Position numbers and translations under genes: made by a program. Shown here in pieces: positions 46,117-54,882 of a DNA stretch of 64,000 nt. The stretch is taken from the NCBI GenBank assembly GCA_947500545.1, contig CANMSO010000001.1, positions 186,001 through 250,000 on the forward strand, written 5' to 3'. A model generated the notes under the pieces. That model had not been told where the DNA came from. It saw only the letters and a list, made by a program, of their open reading frames with translations, and did not search any database. This DNA comes from an uncultured Aquimarina sp. (GTDB lineage: Bacteria; Bacteroidota; Bacteroidia; Flavobacteriales; Flavobacteriaceae). The number at the start of each line of letters is the position of its first letter. The first letter of the stretch is position 1.

Positions 46117-46998
46117 TCACAATATCATTTCTTTACCCTTGCTGCTCATAAAATGTGAGATCTCGTTTAGTGGGATTTTTATTGAGTACCGCCCCGCGTA
46201 GGTTGGGCAAATCGTACAATCATCAAAGTAGAATTTGATTTGATCATTATCGATTACAAAATTATCTTTATATGCATCAAAAATTTCGTCTGTTAATTTC
46301 CAGCATTCTTGAAAATATGGTTCTGTTTTTATTTTTTGAGAAAGCTCAATATTTAATTTACTCAGGATGATTTCTTGAGTTTTTCCTTTAAATATTGAAT
46401 CAAATGATAAAAACTCTCCTTTGTTTATATCAAAAGTGAGGCCTTTAAACATATATGAATGATGATTTTCATCTGTATAATGATTGGCCTTATAAAGCAG
46501 AACACTTAAAAGATTATTTTTGGTAGAATATATCTTGTAATCAATCATCCTTTTATATCTTTTCGGATTTGATTTATCAAAATCGCAATAGAGGTTTTGA
46601 TTATTCAATGTACTTTTTACAGATATTTCTTTGTCGATATATTGGTTTCGGATAAAATCATTGAAAACTTTGAATGACGATTGAATATTTTCATCTAAAA
46701 AAGGATATTTATAGTCCAATATATAGTTGTCTTGTTCTCTAAAAAAAGACTTCGTTTTAACAATATTATTTAGGTTGTTTTTATCATCTACTTCTAATAA
46801 CAGAAGTTTTGTTTTTATGGACTGCCTATTAATTTCTGGGGTATCCTGAGAACTACTTAGACTTTTTACATCCTGAACTTTCTCTTTGTTTTGATTTGTA
46901 TGATTAAAAAAAGCGGATTTCTCTTTTTTACATGATACTATACTTAGGGTGATTAAGATGAAAATGGTATGCAATAACTTTTGATCTAGTTTTTTCAT
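46117..46998 (-). CDS. lipoprotein with DUF3298/DUF4163-type (RsiV-like) domain
   Basis: The 293-residue product has a lipobox (SIVSC, Cys about 23), then a Lys/Ser-rich linker, then a region that matches the DUF4163-DUF3298 arrangement: YKYPFLD and EKISVKS-like strands, GLTFDINKGEFLSFDSIFKG (key residues about 192-212), and FYFDDCTICPTYAGRYSIKIP (about 254-275). DUF3298 proteins may sense or bind small envelope molecules. It sits 12 bp downstream of the photolyase-like gene on the minus strand, probably as the second gene of one operon. Confidence 0.85.
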   Translation of the reverse strand: MKKLDQKLLHTIFILITLSIVSCKKEKSAFFNHTNQNKEKVQDVKSLSSSQDTPEINRQSIKTKLLLLEVDDKNNLNNIVKTKSFFREQDNYILDYKYPFLDENIQSSFKVFNDFIRNQYIDKEISVKSTLNNQNLYCDFDKSNPKRYKRMIDYKIYSTKNNLLSVLLYKANHYTDENHHSYMFKGLTFDINKGEFLSFDSIFKGKTQEIILSKLNIELSQKIKTEPYFQECWKLTDEIFDAYKDNFVIDNDQIKFYFDDCTICPTYAGRYSIKIPLNEISHFMSSKGKEMIL

Positions 46999-47009
46999 GT
47001 TCTTATGGT

Positions 47010-48374
47010 TTAAAAGTTAATATTGATATTGTAACATTGAAATCGGGCATTTACAGGAACTCTTGCTATAGGTTCTGGATAATCTTTTCCAATGATAGTT
47101 TTGTGAAATCTCTGTATGGTTATCCTTGCTTTATGAGGTTCATGAATATATTCGTGAGGAATGTTTCTTAACTCTGAAACGTATTTTTTAATAAAGATTC
47201 CTTTTGAATCAATATCCTTACTTTGCTTAATAAGGTCAAAAGAACGGTTCTCTTTAAAAGCACCTCTCTTTGTGAAGATTTCAAAAGAATCAAAATGTAT
47301 CCCAGGGCTGCTGTCTAATAGATTTTTGGATAGGTATTTTACTGCATCTCTCCACGGTAGTAATAAATGACAGTTGTAAAACGATATGACAAGCATTTTC
47401 ATTTTGTGACTAATACATCCAGTTTTGGATAAACAGCGCATAATTGCATCGATAATTGGGTATCCGGTCATTCCTTGCTCCCAGACTGTTTGGTTTAGCA
47501 AGTTTTTTGATTCACTAAATGATGAGATGGGATTAAAATAGTTTGAAGATCCATCCGGTGTGTAATTTTTTACATAGTGAATATGCCAACGTATTGAGTG
47601 TATAAAAAAATTGAAGTCTATTTCTTTATTACCCTGTTTTTTTTGGTGCTCCCAAAGTTGTCTCAAGGTTAGATTGCCCCATGAAATAAAAGGTGATAGT
47701 TCATAAAAAGGCTCATTGTTATTGATTGAGGTTATATTTTCACGTCTATTGATATCCCCCATCTTCTTCATCGCACAAGAAACCCCTCCTTTTGGTATAC
47801 GAATATGATGATTTGCTGATAAATCTTCTGTTTGAAATAGTTGCTCTAATTTTAATATCACAAAAAGATGAACAAAACTTCCTTTAAACGGAATAAAGCT
47901 TGCAGAAGGACTATTGAAATAATGATTGAAGTTTTTTTCCTTTTCTTTAAATTGTATTCGAAGATCGCGATAGTGATCTATTTCTATTTCAAGGATCAGA
48001 TTATTTTTGCAAAACCTGGAAAATTGACGATAGGTTTTGTCCCCCACCTGTATATCATAATCTTTATGAAAAAACACTTTTTTGATATTCCAAAACTGCT
48101 GTAAAATACTTAGCGCCTTGGTAACTTCAGAATGTACCACTAAGATTTTTGTTGCGTATAATTTTAGAATATCATTTAAGTTTGTCAAAGATTCTTTAAC
48201 AAAGTTTAATTGCCTTTCTGAATAATTAAAAGCCGTATTGGATTTTCTCTCGAATATATATAACAAGAGTATGGGTAAACCGTTTTCTAGTGCTTCATTA
48301 ATGACTTCATTATCTTGTAATCTTAGATCTTTTTTAAATAATACTATATTGATGTCGCCCTTTTGCATAACCAC
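47010..48374 (-). CDS. divergent photolyase/cryptochrome-family flavoprotein
   Basis: The 454-residue protein opens with the photolyase N-terminal fold (VLFKKDLRLQDNEV, about residues 11-24). Its FAD-binding domain shows MTGYPIIDAIMRCL (about 298-311) and SPGIHFDSFEI (about 355-365). The conserved TGW-x-N/H-R segment of the FAD site reads TGCISHKMKM, the asparagine-rich WQW region is not present, and Trp positions of the electron-transfer chain appear lost. It may be a light sensor or a decayed repair enzyme rather than a working photolyase. The start could be 48374 or 48368. Confidence 0.82.
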   Translation of the reverse strand: MVMQKGDINIVLFKKDLRLQDNEVINEALENGLPILLLYIFERKSNTAFNYSERQLNFVKESLTNLNDILKLYATKILVVHSEVTKALSILQQFWNIKKVFFHKDYDIQVGDKTYRQFSRFCKNNLILEIEIDHYRDLRIQFKEKEKNFNHYFNSPSASFIPFKGSFVHLFVILKLEQLFQTEDLSANHHIRIPKGGVSCAMKKMGDINRRENITSINNNEPFYELSPFISWGNLTLRQLWEHQKKQGNKEIDFNFFIHSIRWHIHYVKNYTPDGSSNYFNPISSFSESKNLLNQTVWEQGMTGYPIIDAIMRCLSKTGCISHKMKMLVISFYNCHLLLPWRDAVKYLSKNLLDSSPGIHFDSFEIFTKRGAFKENRSFDLIKQSKDIDSKGIFIKKYVSELRNIPHEYIHEPHKARITIQRFHKTIIGKDYPEPIARVPVNARFQCYNININF

Positions 48375-48592
48375 GATATTGAGTGTTTAGTTCCTCTATA
48401 TTCTTTTTCGTGGAGCAAAATTCAGTATTATTTTTCATATATTTTTATTTATATTTATGATGATATACATAAAATTATTTTATATAATTTTACATACATA
48501 TTAGTATAAGAAAATCATTCAATGTCGTTATGCATTAGTTACAAACTTGTTTATGAAAATATGTGGTTACTTATAGGTTAAAAAAACAATCT

Positions 48593-49513
48593 TTAATATT
48601 TTGTGAGATGGAAGTTGTCTTCAATAATTTGATCTTTTTTTTCTTCTATAAATTTCAAAAACTCGGCAGCAACAGGAGAGAATTTTTTATTTTTCAACCA
48701 AATTAGATTCCAGATAGATTTTATAGGAAAACCTTGTACAGGGATTATTTGTAAACGCCCACTTTCCAGCTCATTACGAATACCTATAAGAGGCATTATA
48801 GAAAACCCTAATCCAGCGATAACAGCTTGTTTTACGGCTTCATTTGAGGTGAGCTCCATTTTTTTTCTAACGGGTAGATCATTTTGCTCGATATATTTTT
48901 CCATGGTATGTCTAGTTCCCGATCCGGGCTCTCTATAAATTAGAGGGAGTGTTGAGAAAATAGATTTATTGTACTTTTTCTTTGCAAATTTTTCAGACGA
49001 ATTACCTACGAGAAAAAGCTGATTTTCCATAAGTTTGGTCTTTTCGATTTGTAAATGTTTTGGTAAGACAGAAACTAAAGAAAAATCTACTTCGTTTTCT
49101 TCTAAGCTATTAATAACTCTTTCTTTATTGGTTACATCTAGAACCAAATCTACACCTTCATGCTTTTTAATGAAGTCTGATAAGAAATACGGAATAATGT
49201 ATTTCCCAGTGGAAACAACCGAAATATTTAAGACTCCGGATAATTGACCTTGATAGGCCATAGTTTTATATGTGATTTGATTTACCTGGTCTATTATTTT
49301 CTGAGCAACTGTAGCAATTTCATTACCAAAATCAGTTATATATAGCTTTCTTCCAATGACTTCAGTTAAAGGAATTGGGAATTGGTCCTGAAAATTTTTG
49401 AGTTGGATAGAAACAGCTGGTTGAGTTAAATGTAACTCTTGAGAAGCTTTAGTAATACTCTCTTTTTCTACAATTTTTAAAAAAATTTGTAACTGATGTA
49501 AAGTATAATGCAT
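48593..49513 (-). CDS. LysR-family transcriptional regulator
   Basis: The 306-residue regulator has the LysR winged-helix domain at residues 1-60 (LHQLQIFLKIVEKESITKASQEL and LTQPAVSIQLKNFQDQF) and a C-terminal ligand-binding domain with YREPGSGTRHTMEKYI (about 195-210). LysR regulators usually control the gene read divergently; here this is the secreted-protein gene at 49642. The photolyase-like gene lies downstream on the same strand. The effector is unknown. Confidence 0.93.
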   Translation of the reverse strand: MHYTLHQLQIFLKIVEKESITKASQELHLTQPAVSIQLKNFQDQFPIPLTEVIGRKLYITDFGNEIATVAQKIIDQVNQITYKTMAYQGQLSGVLNISVVSTGKYIIPYFLSDFIKKHEGVDLVLDVTNKERVINSLEENEVDFSLVSVLPKHLQIEKTKLMENQLFLVGNSSEKFAKKKYNKSIFSTLPLIYREPGSGTRHTMEKYIEQNDLPVRKKMELTSNEAVKQAVIAGLGFSIMPLIGIRNELESGRLQIIPVQGFPIKSIWNLIWLKNKKFSPVAAEFLKFIEEKKDQIIEDNFHLTKY

Positions 49514-49571
49514 TAAATTAATTTATGTAAATGATTACAAATATAAATAAAAATATATGAAATTTATTTTC

Positions 49572-49579
49572 TAATTTTG
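49572..49579 (+). promoter_or_regulatory. -7 promoter element for the secreted-protein/SPFH cluster
   Basis: TAATTTTG is an exact TAnnTTTG match in the divergent gap between the LysR regulator and the next plus-strand gene. No convincing -33 partner is visible. Confidence 0.4.
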
Positions 49580-49641
49580 AGATATAATTATTTAAAAACC
49601 AATGACATAGTGATTGTTTAACTAATTAAAAAGGGAAGCAT

Positions 49642-50166
49642 ATGAAAAAGATCACCTACATATTGATATTATTTTTATTTATTCAAGGAATAGGCTTCGC
49701 AAATCCGGTTGATTTTTTAGCCAATCCTGTATTCTCCTTAGTAGAAAAACCATCTGATTCCCTTAGTATAATAATAACTAATGATAAAAAACCGGAGGCA
49801 AACAAAAACCCAATATGCTTTGCTAGAGACTTATGCATTATTCCTGCACCTAGAAGTTTATACAACATATTTCGGGACATTACGGAACATGACGAATGTG
49901 TGCTTCGCCCTGTACTTTCGTATTGGATGAATAACGTTAATTATATCGGCGAGGAAATGAAAACCCAAGACATTCTTGTATTTAATAAGGTAGTTGAGGA
50001 TTTATTCGAAATTATACAAAATGAAACTTTGGAAAACTCCAATTCATTGTATACAGTACCTGTAGATTCAAGATTTAAACGTCTTTACAAACTAAAATTT
50101 GAAAAGAATTTTTTCCCAGTTAATGTTAATGATTATGAGGGTTTGGGGATACGATTAAGAATATAA
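49642..50166 (+). CDS. secreted protein of unknown function
   Basis: The 174-residue product starts with a signal peptide ending near GIGFA. The mature region has a NPICFARDLCIIPAPRSLYN segment with a cysteine pair (about residues 53-72), a third Cys at about 91, and helical stretches with ILVFNKVVEDLFEIIQNE. I do not recognise a family. It lies divergent from the LysR regulator and 61 bp before the SPFH lipoprotein, so it probably leads a small operon with it. Confidence 0.72.
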   Translation: MKKITYILILFLFIQGIGFANPVDFLANPVFSLVEKPSDSLSIIITNDKKPEANKNPICFARDLCIIPAPRSLYNIFRDITEHDECVLRPVLSYWMNNVNYIGEEMKTQDILVFNKVVEDLFEIIQNETLENSNSLYTVPVDSRFKRLYKLKFEKNFFPVNVNDYEGLGIRLRI

Positions 50167-50226
50167 AAAATATAGTTTTAAACATTGACGTATGTAACAA
50201 TCAAATTATCTAATAAAAAAGAGCTT

Positions 50227-51006
50227 ATGAGAACTATTTTTCTTGTGCTGGTTGGGATAGGGCTACTATCCAGCAGCTGTGCAGTAATAAGGCCCGGAGA
50301 GGCAGGAGTAAAACAAACCTTAGGTAAATTTTCTAATAAGGTTTCCACACAAGGTACAATAATGTACAATCCGTTGATTAGTAAGGTAATTAAAGAATCA
50401 ACTCAAACAAGTAATATTAAGCTGATTTTAAGCCTTCCTAGTAAAGAAGGACTTAGTGTTAATTCTGAAATATCTATTCTTTATAGATTAGAGAAAGATA
50501 AAATCCCAAGTGTACTAGAAAACCTTGGACAGGATTACGAATCTATTATTACTAGCGTTTTTAGATCTGCATCTTCTGATGTTTGTGCACAGTTTTTTGC
50601 AAAAGATATGCACTCTGGGATGCGAGCAAAAATAGAAGAAGAAATAATGAGTAAAATGAAGGTAAACTTACGAAAACAAGGACAAGGAATTGATTTGATA
50701 GCCGTGCTGATGAAGAGTATTCAACTACCCAGGGGACTTGCAAACTCTATTGAAAGAAAACTTCAGGCAGAACAAGATGCCATGCGTATGGAGTTTGTAA
50801 TACAGCAAGCAAAGCTTGAAGCAGATAGGAAAATAATTGATGCGGAAGGGGAGCGGGATGCCCAAAAAATATTATCAGAAGGATTGACTAATGAGATTAT
50901 AAAAATACGAAGTATAGAAGCTTTCAATAAATTGTCCGAATCACCAAATAGTAAAATTATTCTAACAGATGGCAAGACTCCTTTTTTAATACAAACAGAA
51001 GATTAA
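50227..51006 (+). CDS. SPFH/prohibitin-family lipoprotein
   Basis: From the ATG at 50227 the 259-residue product has a lipoprotein signal (GLLSSSC, Cys about 18), whereas an upstream in-frame start at 50185 would bury it. It is followed by the SPFH core (VIRPGEAGVKQTLGKF at about 20-35, then VNSEISILYRL) and a long C-terminal helix (EAEGERDAQKILSEGL-type). Prohibitin/stomatin relatives form rings that organise membrane microdomains and proteases. A lipoprotein form is unusual compared with the normal transmembrane anchor. It is followed within 40 bp by a short basic gene and an HPF-like gene. Confidence 0.87.
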   Translation: MRTIFLVLVGIGLLSSSCAVIRPGEAGVKQTLGKFSNKVSTQGTIMYNPLISKVIKESTQTSNIKLILSLPSKEGLSVNSEISILYRLEKDKIPSVLENLGQDYESIITSVFRSASSDVCAQFFAKDMHSGMRAKIEEEIMSKMKVNLRKQGQGIDLIAVLMKSIQLPRGLANSIERKLQAEQDAMRMEFVIQQAKLEADRKIIDAEGERDAQKILSEGLTNEIIKIRSIEAFNKLSESPNSKIILTDGKTPFLIQTED

Positions 51007-51039
51007 TAATCATTGTTTCACTATAAAAACTATATAGTT

Positions 51040-51255
51040 ATGATACTGATAAGTAAAGCATTAGAATTTGAAAAAAGAAGAATGACAAAGATGAGTACTA
51101 GTGATCGAGTTTCTGCCTCTAGAGAAGCAAAATCATTAGTGCTACGCATAAATGAGGTCTACAAAAAAACAAAAGACCCATATCTAATGGATATTATGAA
51201 ATTAGTAACCCAAAAGAAGCGTAAAATCGACAAAAGATTAAAAGGATTAATCTAG
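51040..51255 (+). CDS. small basic helical protein of unknown function
   Basis: The 71-residue product starts at the ATG at 51040 (MILISKALEFEKRRMTKMS), with earlier non-ATG starts being less likely. It is almost entirely helical and basic (KAKSLVLRINEVYKKTK, KLVTQKKRKIDKRL), which hints at RNA or ribosome binding. I recognise no family. It lies between the SPFH lipoprotein and the HPF-like gene, in the same orientation. Confidence 0.55.
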   Translation: MILISKALEFEKRRMTKMSTSDRVSASREAKSLVLRINEVYKKTKDPYLMDIMKLVTQKKRKIDKRLKGLI

Positions 51256-51321
51256 ATTTAGATGTAAACAAACCAGATACATAAAATTAAAGGAAAGTTA
51301 AAAAACATTAATAAGATAAAA

Positions 51322-51627
51322 ATGAGAACTTTTTTTGAATACAGAAATTCTGATTCCATTCCAAATTTGGAGTTGTTTGCTTTGAAAAAAACAAAAAAGT
51401 TAGCAGATGCTTACCCATTTATTATTAGGGCCGATGTTTTTTTAAAAAGAGAAGTTAAAAATATGGATGGTGGATATATATGTGGTATTAGATTAAGCCT
51501 GCCAGGACCAAGAATCTATGCTTCTTCAGATGAGTTTAGTTTTGAAAACGCTATTAATAATACGATTTGTGACTTAAAAGATCAATTGCAAAAAAGAAAA
51601 GTAAAGTTATATAAGAGTTTAACTTAG
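51322..51627 (+). CDS. HPF/RaiA-like ribosome-associated protein
   Basis: This 101-residue protein has the small alpha-beta-beta-beta-alpha layout of hibernation-promoting factor: an N-terminal helix (ELFALKKTKKLADAYPF), strands with IIRADVFLKRE and GIRLSLPGPRIYASS, and a C-terminal helix (AINNTICDLKDQLQKRKVKLY). Long HPF has a second dimerisation domain that is missing here, so it would be a short-form factor. It would bind the 30S decoding region and silence ribosomes in stress. The match is by pattern, so the call is moderate. A hairpin terminator follows. Confidence 0.65.
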   Translation: MRTFFEYRNSDSIPNLELFALKKTKKLADAYPFIIRADVFLKREVKNMDGGYICGIRLSLPGPRIYASSDEFSFENAINNTICDLKDQLQKRKVKLYKSLT

Positions 51628-51690
51628 AAAACTAGTACCCCCTTAATACAGTTTTCTTAATGTGATGCTTTCATAATTGATTGTGTAAAA

Positions 51691-51716
51691 AGAGAGAGTA
51701 ATTTATTACTCTCTCT
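51691..51716. terminator. bidirectional terminator between the HPF-like and CIA30 genes
   Basis: A stem of ten or more pairs (51691-51700 with 51707-51716) with A/T-rich loop is flanked by A residues on the left and T residues on the right, between convergent genes. Confidence 0.75.
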
Positions 51717-51759
51717 TTTGAATTTTTAGAAATAAACAGGAGTTAGCAAATTTTATTTG

Positions 51760-52296
51760 TTAGTTCTGTTTTAAGGCTATCTTATCGATTTCTAGTTTAA
51801 AATTTTCAGGAACCTTATTACCGATAAGAAAAGCAATTTCTTCAAGAGTCTCTCCAGAGTAATTAGAAATACTTAGTTTTCTACCTCTAAAAGTTGGATA
51901 CATGCTTGCTAAGATAATTTCAACAGTTTGCCAATCACCAGTCGTGTCAATATACGTGATATAGGAATAATTGTCATTCACACTTGATTTAACTCTAAAC
52001 TGATAACGTTTACCATCTCCTTTTAATCGAATAAAGAATTTCTTATACCCTTTGATATTTTTAGTTTTAAATCGATGTCTAACTGATGAAAAGCCGCCAT
52101 TGTTCTCTAATGACACAGATCCTTTAAATAATCCATTACCTTCTGAATTAATCAAAAATTCTCCATTAGAACGGCCACCCATGACAACATCATCCACTAC
52201 CTGCCATTCTTCTGTATTAGAAGTATGATCAAAATCAAATAGGAGTAAAGAATTAATAATCATAAAAAAAGAGAAGGTTAAAAAAGAATAATTCAT
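51760..52296 (-). CDS. CIA30-family protein
   Basis: The 178-residue product has an N-terminal hydrophobic segment (signal or anchor, about residues 5-20), then the CIA30 fold: WQVVDDVVMGGRSNGEF (about 31-47), LENNGGFSSVRHRF (about 61-74), and DWQTVEIILASMYPTFRG (about 118-135). CIA30 was first seen as a mitochondrial complex I assembly factor. Bacterial members are common in Bacteroidota with no known role, and the beta-jelly-roll could bind a small molecule or carbohydrate. It is convergent with the HPF-like gene and divergent from folE. Confidence 0.88.
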   Translation of the reverse strand: MNYSFLTFSFFMIINSLLLFDFDHTSNTEEWQVVDDVVMGGRSNGEFLINSEGNGLFKGSVSLENNGGFSSVRHRFKTKNIKGYKKFFIRLKGDGKRYQFRVKSSVNDNYSYITYIDTTGDWQTVEIILASMYPTFRGRKLSISNYSGETLEEIAFLIGNKVPENFKLEIDKIALKQN

Positions 52297-52437
52297 AACA
52301 ATTAAGAATCAATTTTGTCAAAAATACCCTGACTTCATAAATAATGCTTATAATGCTATGTTAATTTTTGTTTAATATTTGGGATTAATTGTTAAACATT
52401 TTTGTAGCTTAGCATAAGTTGAAAAATAAAGATTGAT

Positions 52438-53136
52438 ATGAAATTTGAAAGTATTACTCCTAATAGTGCTTATGGTTATAAACTGAATAGTTTTACAGAT
52501 GAGGAAATAGGGGATGATCATATTTATACAGGGATTGAAACCCCTATGACTATGGATGCCTTTAAAATGTCTGATGATGATAAGAAAATTAGGATTGCCG
52601 AATTATTTGCAGAGATAATGGAGGTTATGGGGCTTGATCTTTCTGATGATTCTCTTAGAGGTACCCCTAACCGTGTCGCCAAAATGTATATTGATGAGAT
52701 TTTCTCTGGATTAAACCCGAAGAATAAACCAAAGGTAGCTTTATTCGATAACAAGTATAAATACGATCAAATGTTGGTCGAAAAGAATATTACTTTTTAT
52801 TCTAATTGTGAACATCACTTTGTTCCTATCATAGGGAAAGCGCATATTGCATATGTTTCTTCTGGTAGTGTTATAGGGCTATCGAAGTTAAATAGAATTG
52901 TACAATATTATGCCAAAAGACCGCAAGTGCAGGAACGACTCACAAATCAGATCGCACTAGAATTAAAGCAAATTCTGAATACAGAAAATATCGCGGTCAT
53001 AATAGATGCGAAGCATTTGTGTGTGTCTTCAAGAGGAATAAAAGATGACACATCTGCAACGGTTACATCATATTATGGAGGGATGTTTAATACTGCACAT
53101 AAGATAGCAGAACTACAAAACTATCTTAATGATTAA
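52438..53136 (+). CDS. folE: GTP cyclohydrolase I
   Basis: FolE converts GTP to dihydroneopterin triphosphate, the first step of tetrahydrofolate synthesis. The 232-residue protein has an acidic N-terminal extension of about 45 residues, then the core with RGTPNRVAKMYIDEIFSGL (about residues 72-90), the zinc ligands CEHHF (Cys near 123) and HLCVSS (Cys near 196), and VGLSKLNRIV-like residues (here IGLSKLNRIVQYYAKRPQVQERLT). It leads a short plus-strand set with a Lacal_2735-like gene and a membrane protein. Confidence 0.97.
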   Translation: MKFESITPNSAYGYKLNSFTDEEIGDDHIYTGIETPMTMDAFKMSDDDKKIRIAELFAEIMEVMGLDLSDDSLRGTPNRVAKMYIDEIFSGLNPKNKPKVALFDNKYKYDQMLVEKNITFYSNCEHHFVPIIGKAHIAYVSSGSVIGLSKLNRIVQYYAKRPQVQERLTNQIALELKQILNTENIAVIIDAKHLCVSSRGIKDDTSATVTSYYGGMFNTAHKIAELQNYLND

Positions 53137-53167
53137 TAAGTGCTTGAATATTTAAAAAATAACAAAC

Positions 53168-53335
53168 ATGTTCGGATTATTTAAGAAAAGATCAGAAACA
53201 GAGGTTTTACAAAAGAAATACGAAAAATTAATGAGCCAATGGCATGAATTATCTAGTGTCAATCGGGCAGAAAGCGATAAGAAATATGCAGAGGCCGAAG
53301 AAATCCTTAAAAAGATTGAAGACTTGAAAGGTTAA
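53168..53335 (+). CDS. Lacal_2735-family small protein
   Basis: This 55-residue ORF lies between folE and the membrane-protein gene: MFGLFKKRSETEVLQKKYEK, then a helical charged remainder ending EDLKG. The N-terminal MFGLFKK and the YxxLMxxxxxLSxxNRxxSD pattern match a very short protein family seen across flavobacteria (Lacal_2735). It is cytosolic and predicted fully helical, with no known function. It starts 31 bp after folE and ends 8 bp before the next gene, so one transcript is likely. Confidence 0.82.
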   Translation: MFGLFKKRSETEVLQKKYEKLMSQWHELSSVNRAESDKKYAEAEEILKKIEDLKG

Positions 53336-53343
53336 TCAAGATA

Positions 53344-53763
53344 ATGAACATCGAAACAAATAGACTACTTTTTGATTTTGGAATGTTAGTGCTTATTTGG
53401 CTTGTACAGCTTGTTATTTACCCTAGTTTTTTCCATTATCAAATAAAAGATTTAAAACAGTGGCATGAAAAATATATTGTGCGAATAACATATGTTGTGA
53501 TGCCTCTAATGATAGGGCAGCTGAGTTTGACTATAGTTATGGTTTTTGATAATTTGGGTATCTATCAAATAGGAAGTCTTATTCTAATAGTTGTTGCTTG
53601 GTTGTCTACTTTTTTACAATTTGTACCTATGCACAATAAGATAACAATGGGGGTTATAAGCGATGATGTATTGCACAAGTTATTACGAAACAACTGGTTG
53701 CGCACTATTTTGTGGACTATCATTTTTATTTGGAGTTTTGTTTGGTATATAAACCATGTATAA
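53344..53763 (+). CDS. four-helix membrane protein of unknown function
   Basis: The 139-residue product is almost entirely hydrophobic, with about four transmembrane helices (residues about 8-28, 50-70, 75-95 and 117-137), and the loop FLQFVPMHNKITMG between helices three and four. I do not recognise a named family. It follows the Lacal_2735-like gene at 8 bp. A decayed gene remnant begins just after it. Confidence 0.75.
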   Translation: MNIETNRLLFDFGMLVLIWLVQLVIYPSFFHYQIKDLKQWHEKYIVRITYVVMPLMIGQLSLTIVMVFDNLGIYQIGSLILIVVAWLSTFLQFVPMHNKITMGVISDDVLHKLLRNNWLRTILWTIIFIWSFVWYINHV

Positions 53764-53783
53764 GTTAATTTTTATAACTAATT

Positions 53784-54008
53784 AGGAGGATCGTACTGCA
53801 ATATGACGAACTTATTAAAGAGTTTGAATATAATAATTTGGTATACAGTGCCAAATTTAATTTTGTACCAGTTGTGGGAGAAATATATCACCTATATAAA
53901 AGCAAAGATGAAAGACCATCTTTGTCTATTATAGCTCCCAAAGAATATAGTTTTGATCACCTAGGTAGTTTTAGATTAAATGCTGATAAAATATGGCACG
54001 GCATTTGA
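53784..54008 (+). pseudogene. truncated DUF2452-like gene remnant (3' part only)
   Basis: From about 53796 to the TGA at 54006-54008, the plus strand encodes a continuous stretch with EFEYNNLVYSAKFNFVP, VVGEIYHLYKSK, LSIIAPKEYSF and GSFRLNADKIW. I recognise this as the C-terminal half of the flavobacterial DUF2452 family (match recalled, not searched). There is no in-frame ATG or plausible start before it; an in-frame TAA occurs just upstream. The N-terminal half is missing. It looks like the leftover of a deletion. A distant unusual start codon cannot be fully excluded. Confidence 0.72.
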
Positions 54009-54076
54009 AACAACCTCTATTGTAATATGGGATTCGATGTACCATCAAAATAACTATAAATGAGTCTAATTATTGC

Positions 54077-54107
54077 TTTGAAAACAACACATGAAATTAT
54101 AACTTTG
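54077..54107 (+). promoter_or_regulatory. promoter of the 54154 secreted-protein gene
   Basis: TTTG at 54077-54080 and TAACTTTG at 54100-54107 are exact -33 and -7 elements with a 19-bp spacer, 46 bp before the start codon. Confidence 0.72.
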
Positions 54108-54153
54108 CCCTATTAAATAACCTACTATTATACACGATATAAATCTACTGAAC

Positions 54154-54753
54154 ATGAAAAAACTATTACTTACACTTATGATCTCAAGCCTTTTTATGCA
54201 AATAAAGGCACAAAATGATCAAGTTGCAATTCAACCTGTTAATAATCAAGAGTTTACTGTAAGCAGTATTAATGGAATCCCTTATACAGTGGTCTTGGAA
54301 AATAGTAATACCGACGGACAATTTCATTTAGGAAGTAGCGGCGAACTTACTTTTCAAGTAGGAGATATGATTGACATAAGAAGTACTCTTAGGATTGTGT
54401 TTGAAGATGAAATTTATCATTCTTTAGAGAATAAACTTATCAGACAATATCAATCAGATCTAAAGTGGATCCAGTCTATGCTGGGTATTAAAGAAGACGA
54501 ATTCAGGAAACTTCCATCACGCCCTATTTTTACTGATAGTAATTTAGAGAAGCTGAAAGCAAAAGTATTTGAGTATGCTACTACAGACAGAAAAGAAGGT
54601 TATTTTTATGAATGGATAGAAAAGATAAACTATTCTGTTGGAGCGGTAAATTTCTTTAGTGAATTATATGCTGCATCTAATGGTGAAGAAAATGGACAAA
54701 GACATAATTTTTTGCCCATAAACATCTATGATGAACTTCAAAAGAAAAAATAG
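54154..54753 (+). CDS. secreted protein of unknown function
   Basis: The 199-residue product has a signal peptide (cleavage near IKAQ). Its mature part begins with a polar, strand-rich region (QPVNNQEFTVSSINGIPYTVVLEN) and continues with a helical C-terminal half (LIRQYQSDLKWIQSMLGIKEDEFRKL). I do not recognise the family. It has its own well-formed promoter and is convergent with the hybrid sensor gene. Confidence 0.75.
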   Translation: MKKLLLTLMISSLFMQIKAQNDQVAIQPVNNQEFTVSSINGIPYTVVLENSNTDGQFHLGSSGELTFQVGDMIDIRSTLRIVFEDEIYHSLENKLIRQYQSDLKWIQSMLGIKEDEFRKLPSRPIFTDSNLEKLKAKVFEYATTDRKEGYFYEWIEKINYSVGAVNFFSELYAASNGEENGQRHNFLPINIYDELQKKK

Positions 54754-54882
54754 GTATAGCACTATAGCTGCCAAGTTGGTTTAAAATATATAATGCTTTA
54801 AAACGAAGGCTATTTGTATGAAGGTGAATAAATTAGTTTACGACAGAATATTTTTGTGGAGTAGATGTTTTATTTATAGTTA

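Larger units (their letters stand above)
53764..54153. other. long gap holding the DUF2452-like remnant and a promoter
   Basis: This 390-bp stretch has no intact gene. It holds the remnant at 53784-54008 and the promoter at 54077-54107. Nothing else is seen. Confidence 0.7.
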
